From Gemmatimonadota bacterium (lineage in GTDB: Bacteria; Gemmatimonadota; Gemmatimonadetes; Longimicrobiales; Gaopeijiaceae), in assembly GCA_018678395.1 (NCBI GenBank), contig JAHHMJ010000020.1:1-7274 (forward strand): DNA of 7,274 bases, written 5' to 3'. Below are positions 1-6,801 of the stretch, piece by piece (the first letter of the stretch is position 1; each line of letters begins with the position of its first letter). The notes beneath the pieces are model-generated. The model was not told the origin of the DNA, did no database searches, and worked only from the letters and a program-made list of their open reading frames with translations. Made by a program: the position numbers and the translations under genes.

Positions 1-110
1 GCTGTGGGCTGCTGCGCGGCGGCGACGGTCGGTGCGGCCACCGTCAGAGCGAGAAGCCCGGCGGCGAGACCCGCGGGCCGAATCCGAAAGCGCTTCGTGG
101 AAGGCATCAT
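1..110 (-). CDS. Exported protein, N-terminal signal peptide only (3' end outside window); possibly a SurA-type foldase
   Basis: Thirty-six codons are visible before the window edge. They begin with tandem ATG codons (110-108 and 107-105), either of which could be the start. The product has a basic n-region (K6, R7, R9, R11), a hydrophobic stretch rich in Ala and Leu (about 13-30) and an A-A-A motif at 30-32 followed by Gln-Gln, which is a good signal peptidase I site. This predicts a periplasmic or outer-membrane protein. No functional domain is visible. Its place directly after a PpiC lipoprotein and mfd is where I would expect a second SurA/PpiC isomerase in Gemmatimonadota-like genomes; this is inference from gene order. 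Spacing to the upstream stop is 38 bp, and no strong Shine-Dalgarno is seen. Shadow frames on the opposite strand cover the same bases but have no independent support. Confidence 0.75.
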   Translation of the reverse strand, partial: MMPSTKRFRIRPAGLAAGLLALTVAAPTVAAAQQPT

Positions 111-148
111 GCCGTTTCGTAACCGCCGATTCAGAACGGGTTCCGGCC
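111..148 (-). other. Intergenic gap between the PpiC lipoprotein gene and the next exported protein
   Basis: A 38-bp spacer. I see no T-rich terminator, no clear promoter and no strong Shine-Dalgarno. Co-transcription of the two genes is the simplest explanation. Confidence 0.6.
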
Positions 149-1522
149 TCAACCGCCGGCGCCGGAGTCGGGCGCCGCAGCAGGCGGGGTCGCGGGGGCC
201 CCGCCGGTCGGGAAGACCTGATGCGAAGTCCGCTCCCGCAGGACGGTCGAGACCGCGCCCAGGGGAATCACGTCCCGTCCACCCGACACGATCGATCGCA
301 GCAGTTCCTCGACCGTGCGGTCGATGGCCTGCTCCTGCGACTCGCTGCCCTGCGGCTCGACCACTCGCAGCGAGAGGGCCTCGGCCGCCTGGACGAGCTG
401 TTCCCGCACGTTGGTGACGAGCGAGTCGATGTACGCCTGGGGCGGAGCGAAGCCTTCCGTGCGTGCCTGGGACACGAGCAGCTCGCGCTGGGTGACGCCT
501 GGGAGCACGTCCTGGGTCAGGACGGAATCGGGCGCCTGGGCGAGCCGCGCCCGGCCCTCGGGCAACTGCGACTGCATGAACATCCGCAGTTCACCGAGAG
601 TCAGCTCGCCGCCCTCGTAATTCACGAGCTCGCGCTCACGGGCCCGGCGGGACAGCGGAATCGCCGGGTCCTCGATCACGCGGCGGGCGACGTCGGCGAC
701 GTTGTCGAGAACCCGGATCTCGGCCTCTTCCTCGAGCTGCGCGACGTAGAGGGACTCCGCCTGCTGGAGGCGCTGCGCGAGGATCTGCTGGCGGAACTGC
801 GGCGCCACGTCCTCGAAGGTCGGGACCTGCTTCTCATCGGTGCGAATCACGTGGAAGCCCATGGGGGTCAGCACGACCTCGCTCACCTCACCGGGCTCGA
901 GCGCGAACGCGGCCACCGCGAACGGCTCGACCATGTCGGTGCGCCCGAACAACCCGAGGTCGCCGCCGTTCGCGGCGCTGCCCGGGTCCTGGGAGAACTG
1001 GCGCGCGAGCGATTCGAAATCCTCGCCGGCCAGCACTCGGGACCGCAGTTCCTCGGCCTCACGACGCACCGAGTCCCGCTGTTGATCGGTTGCCTGAAGG
1101 GGGAAGCCGAGCAGGATGTGGCGCGCGCGAACCTGGGCTCCGGGCGCCTCCGATCGGAAGCGCTCCTGCAGCTCCTCCTCGCTGACGACGGTGTCGGTGC
1201 GGATCAGGGAATCCCGCAGCGCGAAGATCATCTCCTGGTCGATCCGACCCTGGATGACCGGCGTCAGATCGACCGAGGCCAGGGTGCTGTCCTGGGCCAT
1301 TGTGCTGGCCAACAGCGTGTAGTCGACCCAGAGCTCGGCGAGCGCCGTCGCCACCTGCGGCTCGTTCGGGAGGTCGGGCTGGCCCGCCAGCAGGCGGACC
1401 GCCTCGTCCACGGTGAAGGCGTGGTCGCCCGCCCGGGCGAGTACGCCTTCGGAGTCCGAATCCGCACACCCCAACGCGAGCAGAAGGGGGAGCAGGACGG
1501 CGATGTGCTTGGACGTCTTCAC
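149..1522 (-). CDS. PpiC-type peptidyl-prolyl cis-trans isomerase lipoprotein
   Basis: A 457-residue exported foldase predicted to isomerise X-Pro bonds in envelope proteins. Residues 1-19 form a lipoprotein signal ending in LALGC, with lipidation expected at C19; the following Ala would not signal inner-membrane retention in the E. coli scheme. A SurA/PrsA-like helical region (about 27-125) precedes one PpiC (parvulin) domain at 131-229, recognised by 'VRARHILL' (131-138), 'FSQDPGSAANGGDLGLFGR' (176-194), the 'EPGEVSEVV' segment (209-217) and 'GFHVIR' (222-227). A long C-terminal region (230-435) holds a possible second chaperone-like segment, then an Ala/Pro/Gly-rich tail. The GTG start is supported by AAGGAG five bases upstream. 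The gene begins 30 bp after mfd and is followed 38 bp later by another exported protein, in the same direction. One catalytic domain is present, so it is not classic two-domain SurA; PrsA/PpiC-like is the safer name. Confidence 0.92.
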   Translation of the reverse strand: MKTSKHIAVLLPLLLALGCADSDSEGVLARAGDHAFTVDEAVRLLAGQPDLPNEPQVATALAELWVDYTLLASTMAQDSTLASVDLTPVIQGRIDQEMIFALRDSLIRTDTVVSEEELQERFRSEAPGAQVRARHILLGFPLQATDQQRDSVRREAEELRSRVLAGEDFESLARQFSQDPGSAANGGDLGLFGRTDMVEPFAVAAFALEPGEVSEVVLTPMGFHVIRTDEKQVPTFEDVAPQFRQQILAQRLQQAESLYVAQLEEEAEIRVLDNVADVARRVIEDPAIPLSRRARERELVNYEGGELTLGELRMFMQSQLPEGRARLAQAPDSVLTQDVLPGVTQRELLVSQARTEGFAPPQAYIDSLVTNVREQLVQAAEALSLRVVEPQGSESQEQAIDRTVEELLRSIVSGGRDVIPLGAVSTVLRERTSHQVFPTGGAPATPPAAAPDSGAGG

Positions 1523-1552
1523 AGGTACTCCTTCGGAGAAATCCGTCGGTCT
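1523..1552 (-). other. Intergenic gap between mfd and the PpiC lipoprotein gene
   Basis: A 30-bp spacer that is less GC-rich than its surroundings. It holds the ribosome binding site and no terminator-like hairpin with a T-run. It is too short for a confident promoter, so read-through from mfd is the simplest reading. Confidence 0.7.
1528..1533 (-). promoter_or_regulatory. Ribosome binding site of the PpiC lipoprotein gene
   Basis: On the minus strand AAGGAG is followed by five bases and then the GTG at 1522-1520. It is the clearest Shine-Dalgarno in the window and decides in favour of the GTG start. The GGAG can pair with CTCC immediately upstream across a GAA loop (1528-1531 with 1535-1538), so a small hairpin may partly mask the site. 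Confidence 0.8.
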
Positions 1553-4500
1553 TCAGTGTTTCGATGCAACGAGGGGCTCCTGCTGTTCGCTCAGGACCGT
1601 CAGCGCCTGGATGAGCGTGTCGGTCAGCGGCTCCGCTCCGTGACGGGTCAGAGCCAGCGACAGCGGGGCCATCCGGCGGACCTCGACGCTGACCTGTCGG
1701 TCGGTCAGGGGCCCCTGGAAGGCCTGGAGTCGGGGAACGACGCCGCCACGGAAATTCAGCCGGGCGGTCCGACCTCGAACCAGGATTCGTTCGATCCCCA
1801 GCCCCTTACCAAGCAACCGTAGCGTCGCGGCGTCAAGTAGCCGCGCGACCTCCTCCGGGATGGGGCCGAACCGGTCCACGAGCTCATCGCGGAGTTCCTC
1901 GACCTCGCCCGATCGTTGAATGCGGGACAGCCGCCGGTAGAGATGGAGCTTCTGCCCGGAGTCGTCGATGTAGGACTCGGGCAGGTACGCGCTGCCCGAG
2001 AGCGAGATCTCGGGCTCGGGATGGTCGGTGCCCCCGGCTTCCTCCTGCTGGAGCCGTCTGACCGTGCTCTCGAGGAGCCTGAGATAGGCGTCGATGCCGA
2101 CCACGTGCGCAAAGCCCGACTGATCCGCACCCAGCAGATTGCCGGCACCGCGAAGCTCCAGGTCCCGGAGCGCCACCGAGTACCCGCTCCCGAGTTCGGT
2201 GTAGTGCTCGAGCACGCGCAGGCGCTTGCGCGCATCTTCGGTAATGCCGTCGGGGGTGATCAGGTAGCAGTACGCGCGCCGATCGGATCGGCCCACGCGG
2301 CCGCGAATCTGGTACAGCTGAGACAGCCCGAACCGATCCGCGCGATCGACGACGAGCGTGTTGGCGTTCGGCACGTCGAGGCCGTTCTCGATGATCGCGG
2401 ACGCGACGAGCACGTCCACCTCACCGTCCACGAAGGCCGTCATGATGCGGTCGAGTTCGTTGGCTCCCATCTGCCCGTGGGCGACGTCTACGCGGGCCTC
2501 CGGAACCAGCGCCCGGATGCGTTCCGCGGCGGTGTGAATCGTCTCCACACGGTTGTGGAGAAGATACGTCTGACCCCCCCGGTCCAACTCACGGTGGATC
2601 GCCTCCGACACCAGTCCGTCACTCCAGGGAAGGACGTGGGTGATGATCGGCATCCGGTCCCGAGGCGGCGTCCGGATCACCGTCAGGTCCCGAATGCGTG
2701 AGAGCGACAGATACAGGGTGCGGGGGATCGGGGTCGCACTGAGTGTCAGCACGTCGATCGAGCTCTTGAATTGCTTGAGCCGCTCCTTGTGCTTGACGCC
2801 GAAACGCTGCTCTTCGTCGACGATCAGCAGTCCGAGGTCGTTGAAGACGACGTCGGGCGACAGGAGTCGGTGCGTCCCGATGACGATGTCGACGCCGCCG
2901 GCTTCGAGGTCCTCGACCAGTGCCGCCGTCTCCCTGGCGGTGCGAAACCGGCTCAGCGCACCGATGTGCACGGGGTAATCGGCCAGCCGTTCATCGAAGG
3001 TGTGCCGATGCTGTTCGGCGAGAATCGTGGTCGGCGCGAGCACGGCGACCTGTTTCCCGTCCTGAATCGCCTTGAAGGCCGCCCGGATCGCGATCTCCGT
3101 CTTGCCGTAGCCGACGTCTCCACAGATGAGCCGGTCCATGGGCCGCTCCGACTCCATGTCCCGTTTCACGTCGGTCGTCGCGGTGCGCTGGTCGGGCGTG
3201 TCGTCGTAGAGGAACGACGACTCCATCTCCTTCTGCCAGCGGGTGTCCGGTCCGAAGGCGTAGCCGCGAGCCGCTTCACGGCGCGCGTACAGCTCGAGGA
3301 GTTCGACCGTCATCTTCTCGATCGCTTCCTCGGTCTTGCGGCGCAGCGTCTTCCAGCGCTTGCCCCCGATCTTGTGCACCTGCGGCGGCTTCGCCTCGTC
3401 GTCGCCGCCGACCCAGCGCTCGACGAGATCCAGGCGGTAGACCGGGACGCGCAGCACCTCGCCGCCCGCATACTCGATGGCCAGCAGCTCGAACTCCTCC
3501 CCTCTCAGCTCGAGCTTCTCCATGCCCGTGAAGCGTCCCACGCCGTGATCCATGTGGACGACGTAGTCGCCTGGAGTCAGCTGGGAGAGCGACTCGAGCG
3601 ACACCGCACCCCGGAACCGGCGCCCCCGACGCAGTCGCCGGGAGCGACGGAAGATCTCGTGGTCGGTGAAGACGCGTAGCGGCGGAGAAGACCGGGGCAG
3701 CAGGAATCCGCCGCCGAGAGACCCGATCGCCACCTGCGTGCCGGTGGGGATCCCCTTGCCGGCCTCGAGGATCTCCTCGAGCCGTTGGGCCTGGCCCTCG
3801 TTGTCGCAGAGCAGCAGGGTCTCCTCGCCCCGCGCGGCTCCCTCGCGCAGGACGCTCTGGAGGCGCTTCATGTCCCGCTCGATGGCTGGAGGCGGCTCCG
3901 CACCCAGGGAGATGGTCCCCTCGACTCCTTCACCGAACTCGACTCGGGGGAATGCCGCCAGCGCCTGCACGGCGCCCTCGGGAGGAAGCAGCAACGCCTG
4001 CGGGGGGAGCAGGTCGCCCATCCCCGAATCCCGGAGGTCGTCATACACGCGCACGGCGTGCTCCCACGCCTTCAGCACGGCGGTGGCCCAGGGCGCCCCA
4101 CCGAGATCGAACAGCAGGGAGTCGCTGCTGAGCAGCTCCAGCAGCGAGCGGGGTGCCGTGGCCTCGGCGTCGCGATGGCTGCGGAACTCCACGGGCAGCA
4201 CGTGCACTTCGTCGAGCGCTCCGGTCGACCGCTGGTCGAGCACGTCGAACGTCCGGAGCGATTCGACCTCGTCGCCCCAGAACTCCACGCGAATGGGTTC
4301 GGGCGAGCCGAAGGAGAAGAGGTCGACGATGCCACCGCGCACGGCGAACTGGCCGACCTCCTCGACGATCGGGACCCGTTCGAAGCCTCGTTCCTCGAGC
4401 GCTTCGGTCAGGGTCGCGAAGCCGAAGGACGAACCGCGCGTAATCGTGAGTCGGAGCTCTGCGATCCCGTCCGGTACCGGCACGCGCTCCTGCAGAGCCC

Positions 4501-4882
4501 GAACCGTCGTGACCAGAATGCGGGCGCGCCCCGAGAAGAGCGCCTCCACCGCCTCGACCCTGAGTCCCCCGATCTCGAGGTGCGGCTCGTCGGACTCGTA
4601 GGGCAGGGCTTCGCGCTGTGGGAACAGGACGGAGCGGCCCTCTCCGAGCAGGCTTTCCAGATCGGCCTCCACGGCCGCGGCGCGCGCCGGATCGTCGGCT
4701 ACGGCGACGAGGAGGCGGTCGGGGCGCAGTCGGTGGAGGGCCGCGATGGCGACGACGTCGGCGGAGCCGGCCACACCGGAGACGCGCACGGATCCCGACG
4801 TCCCGGGGAGGGCGTCGCTGAGCGCGCGGAAACCCGGCGAGGTCTCCAGGGCGTCGAGAATGCGGTGATCGGGCGCGGTCAC
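1553..4882 (-). CDS. mfd: Transcription-repair coupling factor Mfd
   Basis: A complete 1109-residue Mfd (E. coli Mfd is 1148). It is a cytoplasmic DNA translocase that displaces RNA polymerase stalled at lesions and recruits UvrA for nucleotide excision repair. In order: a UvrB-like N-terminal module (about 1-330) with a degenerate Walker A ('GVAGSADVV', 36-44) and the 'VRGGIVDLF' stretch (181-189) matching the UvrA-contact region; the RNA polymerase interaction domain with 'HMDHGVGRFTGM' (443-454) and 'VLRVPVYRLDLVERW' (476-490); a RecG-like helicase core with Walker A GDVGYGKT (588-595), DEEQ (689-692), SATPIPRTL (715-723) and QIRGRVGR (858-865); the translocation motif region (about 884-915); and a C-terminal TRCF domain (about 955-1090). 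I chose GTG at 4882 because it overlaps the upstream stop as GTGA and gives a normal N-terminus. The open frame continues far upstream, but only as a shadow of the VWA gene. No Shine-Dalgarno is visible at the start. Confidence 0.97.
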   Translation of the reverse strand: MTAPDHRILDALETSPGFRALSDALPGTSGSVRVSGVAGSADVVAIAALHRLRPDRLLVAVADDPARAAAVEADLESLLGEGRSVLFPQREALPYESDEPHLEIGGLRVEAVEALFSGRARILVTTVRALQERVPVPDGIAELRLTITRGSSFGFATLTEALEERGFERVPIVEEVGQFAVRGGIVDLFSFGSPEPIRVEFWGDEVESLRTFDVLDQRSTGALDEVHVLPVEFRSHRDAEATAPRSLLELLSSDSLLFDLGGAPWATAVLKAWEHAVRVYDDLRDSGMGDLLPPQALLLPPEGAVQALAAFPRVEFGEGVEGTISLGAEPPPAIERDMKRLQSVLREGAARGEETLLLCDNEGQAQRLEEILEAGKGIPTGTQVAIGSLGGGFLLPRSSPPLRVFTDHEIFRRSRRLRRGRRFRGAVSLESLSQLTPGDYVVHMDHGVGRFTGMEKLELRGEEFELLAIEYAGGEVLRVPVYRLDLVERWVGGDDEAKPPQVHKIGGKRWKTLRRKTEEAIEKMTVELLELYARREAARGYAFGPDTRWQKEMESSFLYDDTPDQRTATTDVKRDMESERPMDRLICGDVGYGKTEIAIRAAFKAIQDGKQVAVLAPTTILAEQHRHTFDERLADYPVHIGALSRFRTARETAALVEDLEAGGVDIVIGTHRLLSPDVVFNDLGLLIVDEEQRFGVKHKERLKQFKSSIDVLTLSATPIPRTLYLSLSRIRDLTVIRTPPRDRMPIITHVLPWSDGLVSEAIHRELDRGGQTYLLHNRVETIHTAAERIRALVPEARVDVAHGQMGANELDRIMTAFVDGEVDVLVASAIIENGLDVPNANTLVVDRADRFGLSQLYQIRGRVGRSDRRAYCYLITPDGITEDARKRLRVLEHYTELGSGYSVALRDLELRGAGNLLGADQSGFAHVVGIDAYLRLLESTVRRLQQEEAGGTDHPEPEISLSGSAYLPESYIDDSGQKLHLYRRLSRIQRSGEVEELRDELVDRFGPIPEEVARLLDAATLRLLGKGLGIERILVRGRTARLNFRGGVVPRLQAFQGPLTDRQVSVEVRRMAPLSLALTRHGAEPLTDTLIQALTVLSEQQEPLVASKH
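2542..2561 (-). repeat. Perfect 8-bp inverted repeat with a 4-base loop inside mfd
   Basis: Arms at 2542-2549 and 2554-2561 are exact reverse complements around the loop 2550-2553. On the mfd message this is TCTCCACA, loop ACCG, TGTGGAGA. It lies in the codons for the His-Asn-Arg-Val-Glu segment of the helicase core (about residues 775-781). There is no T-run, so it does not look like an intrinsic terminator; it may be chance in conserved coding sequence. Confidence 0.7.
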
Positions 4883-6801
4883 GAAGCGGTGCGGGGGGGG
4901 GACGGCGACGAAATCGGCGCAGTCCTCGCGGCCGGGCCGACGCCCGAGGCCGCCAGCCAGGTCTCGAGAAGGAGCAGGACGAGAGCCACGCCGAGAAGGG
5001 CTCGCCAGGATTCCCATCCCTGACGGCGGGTGAAGGCTACCCGGCCCCAGTCCCGTGGGTCCTCCACCACTCGCGCACCGGCGATCGAGCGCTCCACGCC
5101 CGCCTCGTCGAGGATCTCGATCATCGACTCGCGCACCGGGGGGTTCACGGCCTGCAGCTCCAGCAGCGAGTCCCCCGCGAAGACCCGATAGATGCCTGCG
5201 TGGCGTGTGCTCCGGAGTTCGAGCGAGCCGTCGACGGGCCAGCGCACTCCCACGGGGTCCTCGACCATCGTGGCCGTCGAGGGGAGGGGCAGGGAACGCC
5301 CGACCTCTCCGGGAGCCCGGATGCCACCCGCACCCCAGCCGGTGACGAACCACTCCAGGAGCGGGACCATCGCCGCGTCGACGGGGAGCGTGGAGGCGAC
5401 ATCGTCCATCGGCGAACCGATGAGGAGTACGGGGCGCCCCGCCGCTTCGGTGGCGACCAGCCACGGTGTCCCGTCGGACACGCGGGCGAGCACGGACCCG
5501 GCGGCTCCCGGCGATGCCTCGAGCCGATAGCGACGGCGGATGCGCACGCCCTCGAGATCCACGGGCACGCGGTTCTCGGCCACGGTGACCTCGCCCGCGC
5601 CGACGTCGTCCCGGACCCGCCATTCCACACCGGCGTCGGCGAGCCTCCGGTTCAGTGCGGGCAGGAGCGAAGGGTCGGCCGGCGGGAGGACGACGGTCCG
5701 GACCTCGCTGTCGGGCAAGCCGGCCCCGGCGGCCGTCAGAAGCACATCGGGCGATCCCCCGAGGACGATGCGCCCCCCCTCCTCGAGCACCTCCAGCGCC
5801 GACTCCACGAAGGGTCCCGAATCCCCGCTGCGCCCGACCCGCGGCGGGGCCCGGACGGGGACCGCGAACCATCGGCGATCGTCGTCGCGCAACGCGTCGG
5901 GGTCCGCCTCGGCGTATCCCTCGACCCATCCCTCGGCGAACGGGCCGATCGGCAGCACGGCGGCCTGCCCGGGACCGACCGCAGCCGCCCCCCGGACACG
6001 TCCGTCGATGAAGAGCCGCACCGTCACCTCGTCGTCCGGGTCGCCACCGGACACGCCCACCGCGAGCTCCGTGCGCCGGTTGGCTAGAGGGGGAAGCCCG
6101 CCGCCCATCTGCGCTTCCAGGAGGTAGCGGTTCGCCGGCATCCCGTCCCCCAGCCCGCGCCAGACGAGGACCGGATACTCACCCGTTTCGGCTGCGCCCG
6201 AGATGTCGAAGGCGCTCGCCTGCAGGTCGGAAACGAGGTGGATTTCGCCCGCCCCCATGTCGGCATCCGCAAGGAGCTGGCCCGCTCTCCGCAGAGCGGA
6301 CGACAGATCGCCTCGGGCTCCCGAGACCCCGGTCTCCAGGATCCGGGTCCGAGCCGCCCGGGCCGACCCCGGCACCGCGATATCCCACGGCTCACCGACG
6401 CGAAGAACCCAGACCCGATCCTCGGCGGTGGCGGCCTCGAGTCCTTCGAGGGCAGCGTCCTTGAGCCGATCCAGGACGCGGTCTTCACCCAGAACGCGGC
6501 CCGAACTCAGGGAGTTGTCGAGGAGCACCACGACCGCGGTGGGTGGGTGGGCGGCCCCCCGTCCCGCCAGGACCAGCCTCGCGCCGGCCAGCGCGAGGAC
6601 GACGACGACGGCGCACCGCAGCAGGAGAAGCAGGAGCTGGCGCAGGCGGATGCGGCGCGCGTGCTCTTTCTCGGTCTTGAGCAGGTAACGCAGCGCGGGG
6701 AAGACCACCCGCTGCCCTTCCTGGCGGTGGAAGAGGTGCAGCACCAGCGGCACCGCCACGGCCGCGGCCGCCAACAGGAAGAGCGGGCTCAGGAAGCTCA
6801 T
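4879..6801 (-). CDS. BatA-type membrane protein with von Willebrand factor A domain
   Basis: A 640-residue membrane protein. The N-terminus 'MSFLSPLFLL' with a hydrophobic stretch at about 5-23, a basic loop 25-54 and a second helix at about 55-79 is the typical BatA (aerotolerance regulator) N-terminal region. The VWA domain follows; its metal-site motif DxSxS is intact as D95-N-S97-L-S99, and 'HLVSDLQ' (188-194) matches a later core strand. Residues 536-558 ('GIYRVF...AVNPPVRES') match the C-terminal part of the family. A last helix lies at about 599-617, followed by a short tail. The basic first loop suggests that the VWA and following regions face the periplasm (inference). The ATG overlaps the DUF58 stop, and the TGA overlaps the GTG of mfd. 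No clear Shine-Dalgarno precedes the start, so coupling to DUF58 is likely. Such proteins work with MoxR ATPases, but their substrate is unknown. A tract of nine C lies a few codons before the stop. Confidence 0.9.
   Translation of the reverse strand: MSFLSPLFLLAAAAVAVPLVLHLFHRQEGQRVVFPALRYLLKTEKEHARRIRLRQLLLLLLRCAVVVVLALAGARLVLAGRGAAHPPTAVVVLLDNSLSSGRVLGEDRVLDRLKDAALEGLEAATAEDRVWVLRVGEPWDIAVPGSARAARTRILETGVSGARGDLSSALRRAGQLLADADMGAGEIHLVSDLQASAFDISGAAETGEYPVLVWRGLGDGMPANRYLLEAQMGGGLPPLANRRTELAVGVSGGDPDDEVTVRLFIDGRVRGAAAVGPGQAAVLPIGPFAEGWVEGYAEADPDALRDDDRRWFAVPVRAPPRVGRSGDSGPFVESALEVLEEGGRIVLGGSPDVLLTAAGAGLPDSEVRTVVLPPADPSLLPALNRRLADAGVEWRVRDDVGAGEVTVAENRVPVDLEGVRIRRRYRLEASPGAAGSVLARVSDGTPWLVATEAAGRPVLLIGSPMDDVASTLPVDAAMVPLLEWFVTGWGAGGIRAPGEVGRSLPLPSTATMVEDPVGVRWPVDGSLELRSTRHAGIYRVFAGDSLLELQAVNPPVRESMIEILDEAGVERSIAGARVVEDPRDWGRVAFTRRQGWESWRALLGVALVLLLLETWLAASGVGPAARTAPISSPSPPRTAS
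4893..4901 (-). repeat. Homopolymer of nine C on the coding strand, near the end of the VWA gene
   Basis: Nine consecutive G on the plus strand read as C9 in the VWA message. They fall eleven bases before the GTGA that ends the VWA gene and starts mfd. The tract encodes parts of Ser-Pro-Pro-Arg in the VWA frame. A one-base backward shift on it would enter the mfd frame, which is open across this point. Long single-base tracts are also prone to sequencing and replication errors. Confidence 0.9.

Noticed and set aside
309..324. Inverted repeat TCGACCG-TG-CGGTCGA, a possible operator or terminator.
   Set aside because: It is inside the PpiC coding region (Asp-Arg-Thr-Val-Glu codons), has no T-run and is of a size expected by chance at this GC content.
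32..1822. A 596-codon open frame on the plus strand, opposite the PpiC gene and the end of mfd.
   Set aside because: It lies antisense to a clear lipoprotein isomerase, shows no recognisable domain and has an Arg/Leu/Glu/His-rich composition typical of a high-GC shadow frame.
1916..5023. Several plus-strand open frames of 260-410 codons opposite mfd.
   Set aside because: All are antisense to conserved Mfd domains and have no recognised family, start context or independent gene structure.
4883..5929. A 349-codon upstream extension of the mfd frame.
   Set aside because: It overlaps the VWA gene out of frame on the same strand, is Arg/Gly/Ala/Pro-rich with no domain, and the GTG at 4882 gives a normal Mfd N-terminus with a GTGA overlap.
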